This document shows positions 1 to 8,144 of a stretch of DNA of 64,000 bases, in pieces; positions within the stretch are counted from its first letter, which is position 1; each line of letters opens with the position of its first letter. The position numbers were made by a program, and so were the translations under genes. Source of the stretch: Erysipelotrichaceae bacterium (GTDB lineage: Bacteria; Bacillota_I; Bacilli_A; ML615J-28; CAG-313); contig SVBG01000004.1 in the NCBI GenBank assembly GCA_015059015.1, positions 62,001 to 126,000 of the forward strand, read 5' to 3'. Under the pieces are notes generated by a model. That model saw nothing but the letters and a program-made list of their open reading frames with translations, made no database searches and was not told the origin of the DNA.

Positions 1-231
1 TTTTCCAGGAATATTATCCTTATTACGTTTGAAATCGATTAAACGATATTGTCTTCTTTGAGCGCCACCTTTATGACGAACTGTAATTTGTCCGTGAGCA
101 TTACGACCTGCTTTATAATTTAATTTAACTAGAAGGCTCTTTTCGGGAGTTGATGTTGTAATTTCATTAAATGAAAGACATGTCATGTTACGACGACCAT
201 TAGTCGTTGCTTTGTATTTCTTAATACCCAT
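1..231 (-). CDS. rplB: 50S ribosomal protein L2, N-terminal part (runs off the window)
   Basis: The first 77 codons of L2 are visible. It is a core protein of the large subunit that binds 23S rRNA near the peptidyl-transferase centre. The start [17 protein letters not shown] and the following [17 protein letters not shown] stretch are characteristic of L2. ATG is at 231 with an upstream GGAGG on the minus strand. It is the fifth gene of the S10 operon in this window, 16 nt after rplW. The rest lies beyond position 1. Confidence 0.97.
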   Translation of the reverse strand, partial: MGIKKYKATTNGRRNMTCLSFNEITTSTPEKSLLVKLNYKAGRNAHGQITVRHKGGAQRRQYRLIDFKRNKDNIPGK

Positions 232-247
232 ATCTGATTTCCTCCTA

Positions 248-532
248 TTATACTTCGAATGCCTTAATTGTTTGACCTGGTTCAAGTCTTACGATAGCTT
301 TCTTATAAGCTGATTTGAACCCTTCATAACGAGACATTCTTTTTGGTTTTTTATGAACATTAACTGTTCTGATTGCTACTACTTTAACATTGAAGATTTC
401 TTCAATAGCTTTTTTAATTTCAACTTTATTTGCATCTTTTGCTACCTCAAATGTGTAAACTGCTTTTTCTGCAAGTAATGCTGATTTTTCAGTAATGATT
501 GGTCTTTTAATAATATCATAAGATGTTTTCAT
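248..532 (-). CDS. rplW: 50S ribosomal protein L23
   Basis: This 94-residue protein is the normal size for L23, which sits at the peptide exit tunnel and docks trigger factor and SRP. The motif [14 protein letters not shown] at residues 4-17 and [12 protein letters not shown]-like basic loop (here [12 protein letters not shown]) are diagnostic. The start codon overlaps the rplD stop by one base (TAATG at 530-534), so translation is probably coupled. It is part of the S10 operon. Confidence 0.97.
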   Translation of the reverse strand: MKTSYDIIKRPIITEKSALLAEKAVYTFEVAKDANKVEIKKAIEEIFNVKVVAIRTVNVHKKPKRMSRYEGFKSAYKKAIVRLEPGQTIKAFEV

Positions 533-1158
533 TATTTAAGAACCTCCTCATATTTTTCGATTGCTGCTTTAGTTACTACTAATACATCAGCGTTCATCAT
601 TTGATAAACTGAAGTATGAGCTTGAGTTGAAACTTGAGCATAAGGAATATTTCTTCCTGCTAGTTCAACATTACCATTTGGTTCTGCTAAAACAACGATA
701 ATTTTGTTAGGACCTACATTTAATGCATCGAACACTTGTAGTAATCCTTTTGTTTTGAAGCTTTCTAATTGTAAGTCTTCTAAAACGAAGATTTGATTTT
801 CTCTAACTTTAGCACTTAATGCACAACGCATTGCAAGTCTAACAACTTTTTTGTTAACTTTAATAGCATGTGATCTTGGAGTTGGGGCAAATACAACACC
901 ACCACCACGCCATTGTGGAGCACGGATTGAACCTTGACGAGCTCTACCAGTACCTTTTTGTCTCCATGGTTTTCTACCACCGCCGCGAACTTCATGACGA
1001 GTCTTAGCTTTTTGAGTACCTTGACGCATTGCAGCTCTTTCAGCAACGATTGTATCGAAGATAGCTTGTTGATTATCTTCTTGACCAAACACATGTTCGC
1101 TTAATTCGATTTGTCCAACTTGTGAACCATCTTGTTTATATAATACAACTGTAGGCAT
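532..1158 (-). CDS. rplD: 50S ribosomal protein L4
   Basis: A 208-residue L4, whose extended loop lines the exit tunnel. The loop appears as the GGGRKPWRQKGTGRARQGS region at about residues 59-77. In some bacteria L4 also represses its own S10 operon; whether that occurs here cannot be seen. It lies between rplC (14-nt gap) and rplW (1-base overlap). A 92-residue reading frame overlaps it on the same strand but is only a shadow. Confidence 0.97.
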   Translation of the reverse strand: MPTVVLYKQDGSQVGQIELSEHVFGQEDNQQAIFDTIVAERAAMRQGTQKAKTRHEVRGGGRKPWRQKGTGRARQGSIRAPQWRGGGVVFAPTPRSHAIKVNKKVVRLAMRCALSAKVRENQIFVLEDLQLESFKTKGLLQVFDALNVGPNKIIVVLAEPNGNVELAGRNIPYAQVSTQAHTSVYQMMNADVLVVTKAAIEKYEEVLK

Positions 1159-1172
1159 GTTTTACTCCTTTC

Positions 1173-1832
1173 TTATGCTAATGCAGCAGGATTGATTGCA
1201 GGGTTTTTAGCCTTAACTGCATTTTTAACAACTACATAGCTGTTCTTTGCTCCTGGTACATTACCTTTAATTAAAATTACATTGTTTGCTTCGTCATATT
1301 TAACGAATTCAAGATTTTGAACTGTTCTTTGAACACCACCCATACGACCTGGCATTTTCTTACCTGGTTTAATACGAGCTGGGTTTATAGAACCCATTGA
1401 ACCGATACCTCTATGGTATCCTGAACCGTGAGCCATAGGTCCTAAATGGGCATTATAACGTTTAATAATACCTTGGAAACCTTTACCCTTTGATGTACCT
1501 GTAACATCTACTAGTTCACCTTCAACGAAGATATTTCCTTTAACCTCTTGTCCAACTTCAAACGCTAGCATTTCTTCCCCAGCGATTTCTTTAACGAAGC
1601 GCTTAGGGGCTGTGTTTGCTTTAGCAGCATGTGCTGTTTCAGCTTTAGTTGCATGCTTTTCTTTTTTATCTAAATAACCTAATTGAACAGCATTGTAACC
1701 ATCTGTTTCCACAGTCTTTTTTTGTAATACAACGTTTGGAGTAACTTCAATAACTGTAACAGGGATTAAAGTGCCTGCTTCAGTAAAAATTTGTGTCATT
1801 CCGATTTTCTTACCTAAGATTCCTTTGGCCAT
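1173..1832 (-). CDS. rplC: 50S ribosomal protein L3
   Basis: A 219-residue L3, one of the first proteins to assemble on 23S rRNA. The N-terminus [16 protein letters not shown] and the central [16 protein letters not shown] and [13 protein letters not shown] motifs identify it. It starts at 1832 behind a strong GGAGG and follows rpsJ after 19 nt in the S10 operon. Confidence 0.97.
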   Translation of the reverse strand: MAKGILGKKIGMTQIFTEAGTLIPVTVIEVTPNVVLQKKTVETDGYNAVQLGYLDKKEKHATKAETAHAAKANTAPKRFVKEIAGEEMLAFEVGQEVKGNIFVEGELVDVTGTSKGKGFQGIIKRYNAHLGPMAHGSGYHRGIGSMGSINPARIKPGKKMPGRMGGVQRTVQNLEFVKYDEANNVILIKGNVPGAKNSYVVVKNAVKAKNPAINPAALA

Positions 1833-1851
1833 GAGCTTTTCCTCCTTTACT

Positions 1852-2160
1852 CTATTTTAATACGATGTCGACACCAGATGGTAACTCTAAATGAGCTAAC
1901 GCATCCATTGTTTTTGGAGTGATATTTGCAATATCAATTAAACGTTTGTGAGTACGACGTTCAAATTGTTCACGACTATCTTTATATTTGTGAGGTGAAC
2001 GAAGAATTGTAAATACTTCCTTTTCTGTAGGTAGCGGGATTGGACCTGAAACAGTAGCTCCAGTTCTTTTCGCAGTCTCTACAATTTTTTTCGCAGATTC
2101 ATCTAATAATCTGTGATCATAAGATAATAATCTTATTCTTAATTTTTTTGCTTTTGCCAT
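1852..2160 (-). CDS. rpsJ: 30S ribosomal protein S10
   Basis: A 102-residue S10 (NusE), a small-subunit protein that also takes part in NusB/NusG antitermination. [39 protein letters not shown] and [10 protein letters not shown] are diagnostic. The open frame extends upstream to 2256, but that part lies in the conserved operon leader. The ATG at 2160 has GGAGG 6 nt upstream and gives the family length, so it is the start. First gene of the operon. Confidence 0.96.
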   Translation of the reverse strand: MAKAKKLRIRLLSYDHRLLDESAKKIVETAKRTGATVSGPIPLPTEKEVFTILRSPHKYKDSREQFERRTHKRLIDIANITPKTMDALAHLELPSGVDIVLK

Positions 2161-2280
2161 GTTTTTTCCTCCTAGCTTGATTTTAATAAGCTTTAGGCTC
2201 AACACGAATTCCCTGACAAACGCACTACTCGGCAACTCCTCCGTGCGTATCAGCAACCTCGCATATCACTGCCTCTTTTT
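2161..2280 (-). promoter_or_regulatory. Structured 5' leader of the S10 operon
   Basis: About 120 nt of untranslated RNA separate the promoter from rpsJ. On the minus strand, CTGATACGCAC (2253 downward) pairs with GTGCGTTTGTCAG (to 2213): two helical segments separated by a 2-nt bulge around a purine-rich loop containing GGAGGAGTTGCC. The sequence resembles the leaders found upstream of rpsJ in Bacilli, as I remember them. Ribosomal-protein autoregulation is an inference. Confidence 0.55.
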
Positions 2281-2291
2281 TAGCCTATTAT

Positions 2292-2319
2292 ATTATACTC
2301 ATTTTGCATTTTTTTTCAA
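2292..2319 (-). promoter_or_regulatory. Promoter of the S10 operon
   Basis: Read on the minus strand: -35 TTGAAA (2319-2314), a 16-bp spacer, and -10 TATAAT (2297-2292). A housekeeping-type promoter about 130 bp upstream of rpsJ that fits the leader RNA. Confidence 0.7.
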
Positions 2320-2409
2320 TTTAAATGCTTAAAAATTTACACTTTTTTACAGTTTCATTATTTTATAAAAATTTTTATTTTCCAAAAATTTCCTATATTG
2401 TTTTTTATT

Positions 2410-2620
2410 ATTAAGTTGGAGGAAATAAATAAAATAATTTATTTATTTCCAACCACTCACACCACCACACGTACTGTTCCTATATATGGCGGATTAATAT
2501 GCATTTAAATGTTGAGAGTAATATTCTAACATTAAAACTAATTTTCTTACAGCTATTGCTTTACTACTGCTCACGCACAAGAGACTTTCACTCTCTAGAT
2601 ATTTACCATACCCGTAAAAC
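2410..2620 (-). mobile_element. Putative decayed group II intron remnant (no maturase ORF)
   Basis: The minus strand carries segments that resemble bacterial group II introns as I remember them: a GAGAGTGAAAGTCTCT hairpin (about 2599-2582), GTGCGTGAGCAGTAGTAAAG just after it, then CCGCC, AACAGTACGTGTGG and TGGTGTGAG, and a terminal A/T-rich hairpin (2453-2415) flanked by GTTGGA/TCCAAC. There is no reverse-transcriptase ORF and only about 200 bp remain. It lies directly downstream of the terminator at 2621-2654, the kind of site chosen by group IIC introns. Recognition is from memory, without a covariance search. Confidence 0.45.
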
Positions 2621-2654
2621 AAATAAAGTGATAGTTAAAACTATCACTTTATTT
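2621..2654 (-). terminator. Terminator of the ABC exporter operon
   Basis: Perfect 15-bp inverted repeat (AAATAAAGTGATAGT, 4-nt loop) overlapping the stop codon of the permease gene, followed on the minus strand by TTTGTTTTA. Confidence 0.75.
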
Positions 2655-3761
2655 AATAAAAGTTAATAAAAACATTCCTGGAATTATTAAGATTTTATAT
2701 AGAGGTACTTTGAAAGATCTGTATTCCGCTAGCAAAACTATAAAATATGAAATTGAAATAAAATTAAAAAATATAAAACTAATACTAAAAGAAGTACCAT
2801 ATGAACAAATAATTGTTAGAATCGAGAATAAAATAGGATTTAAAGTGGTAAGACCAAATTTAGAGTTGCTAATTTCTCCAGCATTTTCAGGTTTCCTTTT
2901 TTTCTCTAAAATCAAGAATAATATTATTGCTGTTACAGCTATTATTATTAACACTATCAAATATAACAAATCAAACTTATATGTTTCCTGAAACCAAATA
3001 CTATATTGTTTAATGTCTTTATTTGAATGAGTTGCTCTAACTACATAATCGTGATAATTGTATTTTGCAAGAATCAAATCATTATAGTAATTTCCATACA
3101 TTACAAAAGAAATAAATGGTATGAAATAAAGAGCATATTTAAAATCAAATTCTTGAACTGCATTTAACTTTGTAATTTCACTTTCTTTAAGTAATAATAA
3201 CACTACGTATACAATACCTGCTAAAGCAAAATTAGCAAATAAAGTTGCTACAAATCCATCCACATTTCTGTTATTTCTAGTAAAAAAGAAAGTATTAAAC
3301 ATAAAATAGAATATATAAGAAACAATTAATATGAAATATAATTCAATATAATATATATATAATAATTCAGGTAATATAATAATAGTAATTAAAGAACCAA
3401 CAAAATAAACAACTGTAAAAGGAATAATTGTAATTATTAATTTAACTAAAATATGAATAATACTTAAACTCATTCTATCAATAGGTAAAGAATAATACGT
3501 ATCAAAATGATTTTTTCTAGTTATAAAATCAAAAGAATTCATCGGTAATATAAAACCAAATACCGCTAGTAATGTCACTATTCCACCATACATAGTGCTT
3601 GCATAAAAATATTTTTCATCAGACATATTATATTGTTCATCTAAAGATAATAATAGAGGAACAATATAAGTAATAATAAATACAATAAATATTAACAAAC
3701 AAGCGGGAATATGTTTTTTAAGTGTAAATAGAAAATATTTTTTATTTATACTATTTTTCAT
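2649..3761 (-). CDS. ABC-2-type exporter permease
   Basis: A 370-residue integral membrane protein with about eight hydrophobic segments: one at residues 17-37, several between about 55 and 235, and a cluster from about 265 to the end. This looks like the membrane subunit of a GntR/YtrA-controlled ABC-2 transporter. The motif NSFDFITRKNHFDTYYSLPI (about 75-94) resembles the 'YsLPi' region of such permeases. The start overlaps the ATPase gene by 11 nt, so the two are translationally coupled. The substrate cannot be told; family members often confer resistance to wall-acting antibiotics or export peptides. Confidence 0.8.
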   Translation of the reverse strand: MKNSINKKYFLFTLKKHIPACLLIFIVFIITYIVPLLLSLDEQYNMSDEKYFYASTMYGGIVTLLAVFGFILPMNSFDFITRKNHFDTYYSLPIDRMSLSIIHILVKLIITIIPFTVVYFVGSLITIIILPELLYIYYIELYFILIVSYIFYFMFNTFFFTRNNRNVDGFVATLFANFALAGIVYVVLLLLKESEITKLNAVQEFDFKYALYFIPFISFVMYGNYYNDLILAKYNYHDYVVRATHSNKDIKQYSIWFQETYKFDLLYLIVLIIIAVTAIILFLILEKKRKPENAGEISNSKFGLTTLNPILFSILTIICSYGTSFSISFIFFNFISISYFIVLLAEYRSFKVPLYKILIIPGMFLLTFIK

Positions 3762-4653
3762 AATTAATATACCCCTCTTTCTTTACTTTTAGAATAAATA
3801 ATTCTTCAAAGTCTATCGTTAATTTATCTAAAATGATTGGATTAAATGATTTTAAATGATTTTCTATCTCTGTTTCTTCACCAACACAAACAATTTGATA
3901 TACTTTACCAACCTTTTCTTTTGATACAATATCTAATTTATTAAAGTCCGATTCTTCAAAATCATCTGAAAATGCTACTTGATATTTATGATATTGATTT
4001 AAACTACTTTCAATATCACCTGAAGATTCAATGATTCCACCATCAAGTAAACCAAAACAATCACAAATATCTTCAAGTTCTCTTAAACTATGACTCGATA
4101 TAATAATAGTCATATTATTTTCTTCCATTAAGTTTAAAATATTCTTCTTAAATGTTAGTCTCGCAAGCGGATCTAAACCATCAAATGCTTCATCTAAAAA
4201 TAAATATTTTGGAGCTATACTTAATGCTAAACATAAATACACTTGACGTTGCATTCCTTTTGAAAATTTATTAATATTAGTTTTAGCATTTAAAACTTTT
4301 TTATCAAATTTAAATTCATTTAAAAATTGATAAAACTTATCTTTATTCACATCATAAAAAACTTTATAAAATTCTAATAACTCATCCACAGTTCTACATA
4401 TTTCAGAATGAGGATTGTCTGGTAATAAGAATATTTCTTTTTTTACTTCCAAATCTTTATATTTTATATCATCAAAAAGAATTTCACCATTATCAATATC
4501 ATATACACTAGATAAAAGTCTTAGGAGAGTTGACTTTCCTGCACCATTAATACCAATTAAACCAAAGATTGAATTATCTTTAATTGTTAAATTTAAGTTG
4601 TTCAATACTTGTTTTGTGCCAAATGATTTAGATACATTTTTTATTTCAATCAT
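3751..4653 (-). CDS. ABC transporter ATP-binding protein (exporter, YtrB-like)
   Basis: A 300-residue nucleotide-binding subunit: Walker A GINGAGKST (residues 34-42), signature FSKGMQRQ, Walker B YLFLDEAFDGLD, and an H-loop in IISSHS. It pairs with the permease that follows. I chose the ATG at 4653 because GGAGG lies at the right distance; an ATG 15 nt upstream is embedded in that ribosome-binding site. The start overlaps the end of the gntR gene, giving a three-gene operon. Confidence 0.9.
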   Translation of the reverse strand: MIEIKNVSKSFGTKQVLNNLNLTIKDNSIFGLIGINGAGKSTLLRLLSSVYDIDNGEILFDDIKYKDLEVKKEIFLLPDNPHSEICRTVDELLEFYKVFYDVNKDKFYQFLNEFKFDKKVLNAKTNINKFSKGMQRQVYLCLALSIAPKYLFLDEAFDGLDPLARLTFKKNILNLMEENNMTIIISSHSLRELEDICDCFGLLDGGIIESSGDIESSLNQYHKYQVAFSDDFEESDFNKLDIVSKEKVGKVYQIVCVGEETEIENHLKSFNPIILDKLTIDFEELFILKVKKEGYINYEK

Positions 4654-4984
4654 GATATACCTCCTCAATAATTTCTATTAATTCTTCCTTAGTTAGATTA
4701 CTTTTTTTATAAACATTAATATCTTTTTTTATTTTTTCTTTAATTAACGCTTTATCATCGTCTTTATTATATGCAACATATACGCCTTTTTTCTCTATAG
4801 TAGTAATATATCCTTCTGACTCTAAGATTTGATAAGCACGCTGAATAGTATTAGGATTAATCCCCATTTCAACTGCTAGAGTTCTTACACTTGGTAATCT
4901 ATCATTGTATTTGTACACACCAAGTTCAATATATTTTTTATAATCTTCTACTATTTGTAAATATAATAAATTATTTTTTTTCAT
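4646..4984 (-). CDS. GntR-family (YtrA-type) transcriptional regulator
   Basis: A 112-residue winged-helix regulator. The GntR domain spans residues 5-72 (YKYNDRLPSVRTLAVEMGIN then TIQRAYQILESEGYI), with a short tail and no large effector domain, which is the YtrA subfamily architecture. It is the first gene of the operon with the ABC exporter, and such regulators usually repress their own operon and respond to wall-active compounds. Its TGA stop at 4646-4648 confirms that TGA is a stop codon here. Confidence 0.9.
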   Translation of the reverse strand: MKKNNLLYLQIVEDYKKYIELGVYKYNDRLPSVRTLAVEMGINPNTIQRAYQILESEGYITTIEKKGVYVAYNKDDDKALIKEKIKKDINVYKKSNLTKEELIEIIEEVYHD

Positions 4985-5027
4985 ACTTCTCAGTCCTTAT
5001 ATTATATTAAATTTTATTTTTTACAAA

Positions 5028-5044
5028 ATCTGTATTATCTGTAT
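5028..5044 (-). promoter_or_regulatory. Tandem ATACAGAT repeats, candidate GntR operator
   Basis: Two direct copies of ATACAGAT, 9 bp apart from start to start (+ strand ATCTGTAT at 5028-5035 and 5037-5044), lie just downstream of the -10 box of the gntR-ABC promoter, where a repressor could block transcription. The operator role is inferred from position only. Confidence 0.35.
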
Positions 5045-5046
5045 TA

Positions 5047-5075
5047 ATTATAACATTATTATATATATATGTCAA
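5047..5075 (-). promoter_or_regulatory. Promoter of the gntR-ABC operon
   Basis: Consensus housekeeping promoter on the minus strand: -35 TTGACA (5075-5070), 17-bp spacer, -10 TATAAT (5052-5047), about 60 bp upstream of gntR. Confidence 0.85.
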
Positions 5076-5084
5076 AGAAAAAAT

Positions 5085-5116
5085 AAAAATACCCCTAAAT
5101 TAATAGGAGTATTTTT
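5085..5116 (-). terminator. Terminator of the M16 peptidase gene
   Basis: 13-bp stem (AAAAATACTCCTA on the minus strand, one G-U pair) with a T-rich tail, immediately after the stop codon at 5118. Confidence 0.75.
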
Positions 5117-5117
5117 A

Positions 5118-8006
5118 TTAATTAAATAAATTTTTAACTTCTTTAAATAATTGTTTTGCAGAATCTACTTTAGATTCATTACCAACAGTACAAATAATTT
5201 GTTGATCTAATACTGCTTTTAATAATGGTTTTAATGCTTTTATATCTTTAATAGTTACATTCAATACTTCTTTTCTTTCTTTTATTAAATCTTCGTCTTT
5301 TATTCCTTTTAAATAATAGATAAAATCATTTTCACCTTTTACTCTTGGAGTAAGTGGTGTATCAAGAGTACCTATAGCACCAATAATATATTTTGTTAAT
5401 TCTTCTTCAGATGGGTTAAAGTTTTCTATATATTCTATAACTTTTTCAAATACATCATTAGTTCTTTCTAAGTTTGGATCACGATATGATACAAAATATA
5501 TATCGTTTTGACGAGATGTTTGCGTCATACAACCATAAGCTCCACCTAAAACTCTAACTTGAGTCCATAGATAGTCATATCTAAGAGCCATTCCAAATAC
5601 TAAGAAGGCTCCTGTATAATCTCCAACATTATCATAATTACCAAATCTAGCTACATATTGTACTTGAGATGGAGTCTTAAATCCTTCATTTTTTATTTCA
5701 GATACGAATTTATATGGTTCTTTTTGAATATTTTCAGTATATAAATCATTTATTAAAGTAGATATATATTTTTTATAATCATCATTATCCCCAGTATAAG
5801 AAATAATTAGGTTTTCTTTTCTAAATATATATATAAGAAGTTCTTGTAAATTAGAGATTATTTCTTTCTTTTTACTTTCAAAGTCTTTTTCTAATGATTC
5901 AATAAACCAATATTGTTCAATTCCATCAACTTTATCTTGATATTTTAAATAACTTCTTACATAACTACCAGCTCTTACATATGCTGCAGCATGTCCTGCT
6001 CCCATTAAACGCATTTGCATTTGAGATTTAAGACTCGCAATAATTTCATATAATCTTTTTTCATCAGTAAAATCAGATTCTTTAATAATTTCTTTGATAA
6101 TATTAACTACAAATTCACTCTTTTCAAATAATGAACTAGCATTAATTGTAAATAATGGTAACAAATCATTATTTTGAAGGCTAACAATTGATACCATAGA
6201 ACCTATTCCACCAGTATTAACATTAATTTCAGTAGTTAAGTCTTGATATGTATGATGTTTAGTATTTACTTTACCTAAAACTGAAACTAGTAATCCAATA
6301 TAAGGTATTAATTTTTCAGGAACATTAATTGTATTAAAGCATAGTTTTAAATAACCTATACCATTTGTGAATAAATCATGTTTTATAATTTTTACATTAT
6401 CTAATTCTTCTTCAATATTATTAATTGAATCTATTTTTTCATCTATATCATCTTTTGTTAAAAGTGGTATTTTCTTTAAATCTTCTTCACTTGAAGGTTC
6501 TTGTTGATATTCTTTTAATGCTTTTGTATCGTTGACTAGTTTAATTAATTCTTCTTCAGATAAAGTTTCTTTATATGCTTTTAGTTTTTGTTTTAATGCT
6601 ACTTCTTTTTCTTCAGCAATTGTATTAGATGGATTTGCAGTAACAAATACTTTATGGCTATTATTTAATATATATATATTAATTAGTTCTTCAAAGTAAT
6701 TAGTTTCGACTTTTTCTTTTAACAATTTAAATAATTTATTTGTTTCAAGTCGTGATGTAGGATTATTTTCATCATAAAGCCATGTTTCAAGTGCATTAAT
6801 AGTAAATACTAAACCTTTAGGAGCTCTACCAAAATCTGATTCACGATATTTAAATTCAAAATAATTGATTGCAGCTTTTAAAGATTTTTTATCTATTCCG
6901 TTTTCAATCAACTGTTTTAACGTATTATTTATAACTTTTTTAAATTCTTCTAATTTATTTGCTGGTGCATCTTTAGTTACAATCATAAGCGTTGGTTGAA
7001 GTAATCCTGAATCGTAAGAACTCATGATATCTTTACCAAGTCCTGCATCTAATATTGCTTGTTTAAGTGGAGCACCTGGTGCAGAAAGCAAAGTATATTG
7101 TAAAATAGTCATTGCAAGAGCAAGTTCATCGTCTTTATAATCACCAATTACAACACCACAAGAATAATATGTTTTATTATCTAATGATTCATCTTTTCCA
7201 ACTGGATAATATATATCTTTATCAATTGGTTGTTTAAATGTTGGTTGATAAACTACCTCAGAATCAGTTTCAATTACATCAAAATCAGATAAATATTCTT
7301 TATCCATCCATTCCAAGCGTTCTTCCATATTCATATTACCATAAAGAATAATATAACTATTAGCAGGACTATAAAAACGTTTATGAAAATTCTTAAATTC
7401 TTCATATGTAAGTTCTGGTATAAAGTCGGGATCACCACCAGATTCTACACCATATGGTGAATCTGGATACATATAATGTCTTGTCATTCTATCGATTACT
7501 TGTTCGGCAGATGAAAATGCACCTTTCATTTCATTATAAACAACACCATTATAAATTATATCAGAATCAACACTTTCAAGTTCAAAGTGCCATCCTTCTT
7601 GTTTAAAAATTTCTTCGTGAATATATACATTTGGATAAAACACTGCATCCATATACACTTCCATTAAGTTTTTAAAGTCTTTTTCATTACAACTTGCAAC
7701 AGGATAAATAGTTTTATCTGGAAAAGTCATTGCATTTAAAAATGTATTTAAAGAACTTTTTAATAGTTCAATAAAAGGATCTTTTACTGGAAATTTTTTT
7801 GAACCACAAAGTGTTGAATGTTCTAATATATGGGGAACACCTGTATCATTAGTTGGTGGTGTTCTAAAACCAATTGTAAATACTTTATTATTATCATCAT
7901 TTTCAAGAAGTAAAATTCTTGCTCCTGATTTAATATGCTTAAGTAGTTTTACATTAGATTGAACTTCTTCAACATATGATTCTTTTATTAATTGATATTT
8001 AGACAT
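5118..8006 (-). CDS. Presequence-protease-like M16C metallopeptidase
   Basis: A 962-residue insulinase-family zinc protease with the inverted zinc motif HILEH at residues 59-63 and the downstream YNEMKGAF segment that supplies the third ligand. Length and the four-domain layout match the PreP/Cym1 (M16C) group, which degrades peptides inside a closed chamber. No signal peptide is visible, so it is predicted to be cytoplasmic. It is a single gene with its own promoter and terminator. Confidence 0.9.
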   Translation of the reverse strand: MSKYQLIKESYVEEVQSNVKLLKHIKSGARILLLENDDNNKVFTIGFRTPPTNDTGVPHILEHSTLCGSKKFPVKDPFIELLKSSLNTFLNAMTFPDKTIYPVASCNEKDFKNLMEVYMDAVFYPNVYIHEEIFKQEGWHFELESVDSDIIYNGVVYNEMKGAFSSAEQVIDRMTRHYMYPDSPYGVESGGDPDFIPELTYEEFKNFHKRFYSPANSYIILYGNMNMEERLEWMDKEYLSDFDVIETDSEVVYQPTFKQPIDKDIYYPVGKDESLDNKTYYSCGVVIGDYKDDELALAMTILQYTLLSAPGAPLKQAILDAGLGKDIMSSYDSGLLQPTLMIVTKDAPANKLEEFKKVINNTLKQLIENGIDKKSLKAAINYFEFKYRESDFGRAPKGLVFTINALETWLYDENNPTSRLETNKLFKLLKEKVETNYFEELINIYILNNSHKVFVTANPSNTIAEEKEVALKQKLKAYKETLSEEELIKLVNDTKALKEYQQEPSSEEDLKKIPLLTKDDIDEKIDSINNIEEELDNVKIIKHDLFTNGIGYLKLCFNTINVPEKLIPYIGLLVSVLGKVNTKHHTYQDLTTEINVNTGGIGSMVSIVSLQNNDLLPLFTINASSLFEKSEFVVNIIKEIIKESDFTDEKRLYEIIASLKSQMQMRLMGAGHAAAYVRAGSYVRSYLKYQDKVDGIEQYWFIESLEKDFESKKKEIISNLQELLIYIFRKENLIISYTGDNDDYKKYISTLINDLYTENIQKEPYKFVSEIKNEGFKTPSQVQYVARFGNYDNVGDYTGAFLVFGMALRYDYLWTQVRVLGGAYGCMTQTSRQNDIYFVSYRDPNLERTNDVFEKVIEYIENFNPSEEELTKYIIGAIGTLDTPLTPRVKGENDFIYYLKGIKDEDLIKERKEVLNVTIKDIKALKPLLKAVLDQQIICTVGNESKVDSAKQLFKEVKNLFN

Positions 8007-8029
8007 ATATATCTCCTTTCGTTTTTAAT

Positions 8030-8057
8030 AGTTTACCATATTTAATTTGTTTGTCAA
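8030..8057 (-). promoter_or_regulatory. Promoter of the M16 peptidase gene
   Basis: -35 TTGACA (8057-8052), 16-bp spacer, -10 TAAACT (8035-8030) on the minus strand, upstream of the ATG at 8006. Confidence 0.6.
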
Positions 8058-8100
8058 GAGATTTCTATTATTAGTATTTTATATAATTTATTATTTATAC

Positions 8101-8136
8101 AAAAAAATATATAAGTTGAATAACTTACATATTTTC
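8101..8136 (-). terminator. Terminator of the first phosphodiester glycosidase gene
   Basis: Hairpin around AAGTT-GAAT-AACTT with AT-rich extension, followed on the minus strand by a run of seven T, just below the stop at 8145. Confidence 0.65.
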
Positions 8137-8144
8137 ATATTAAT

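Noticed and set aside
816-1094. Second minus-strand frame inside rplD
   Set aside because: A shadow of a well-conserved ribosomal gene without a ribosome-binding site.
2161-2256. A 32-residue N-terminal extension of S10
   Set aside because: It overlaps the structured leader, and the ATG at 2160 has the proper ribosome-binding site and family start.
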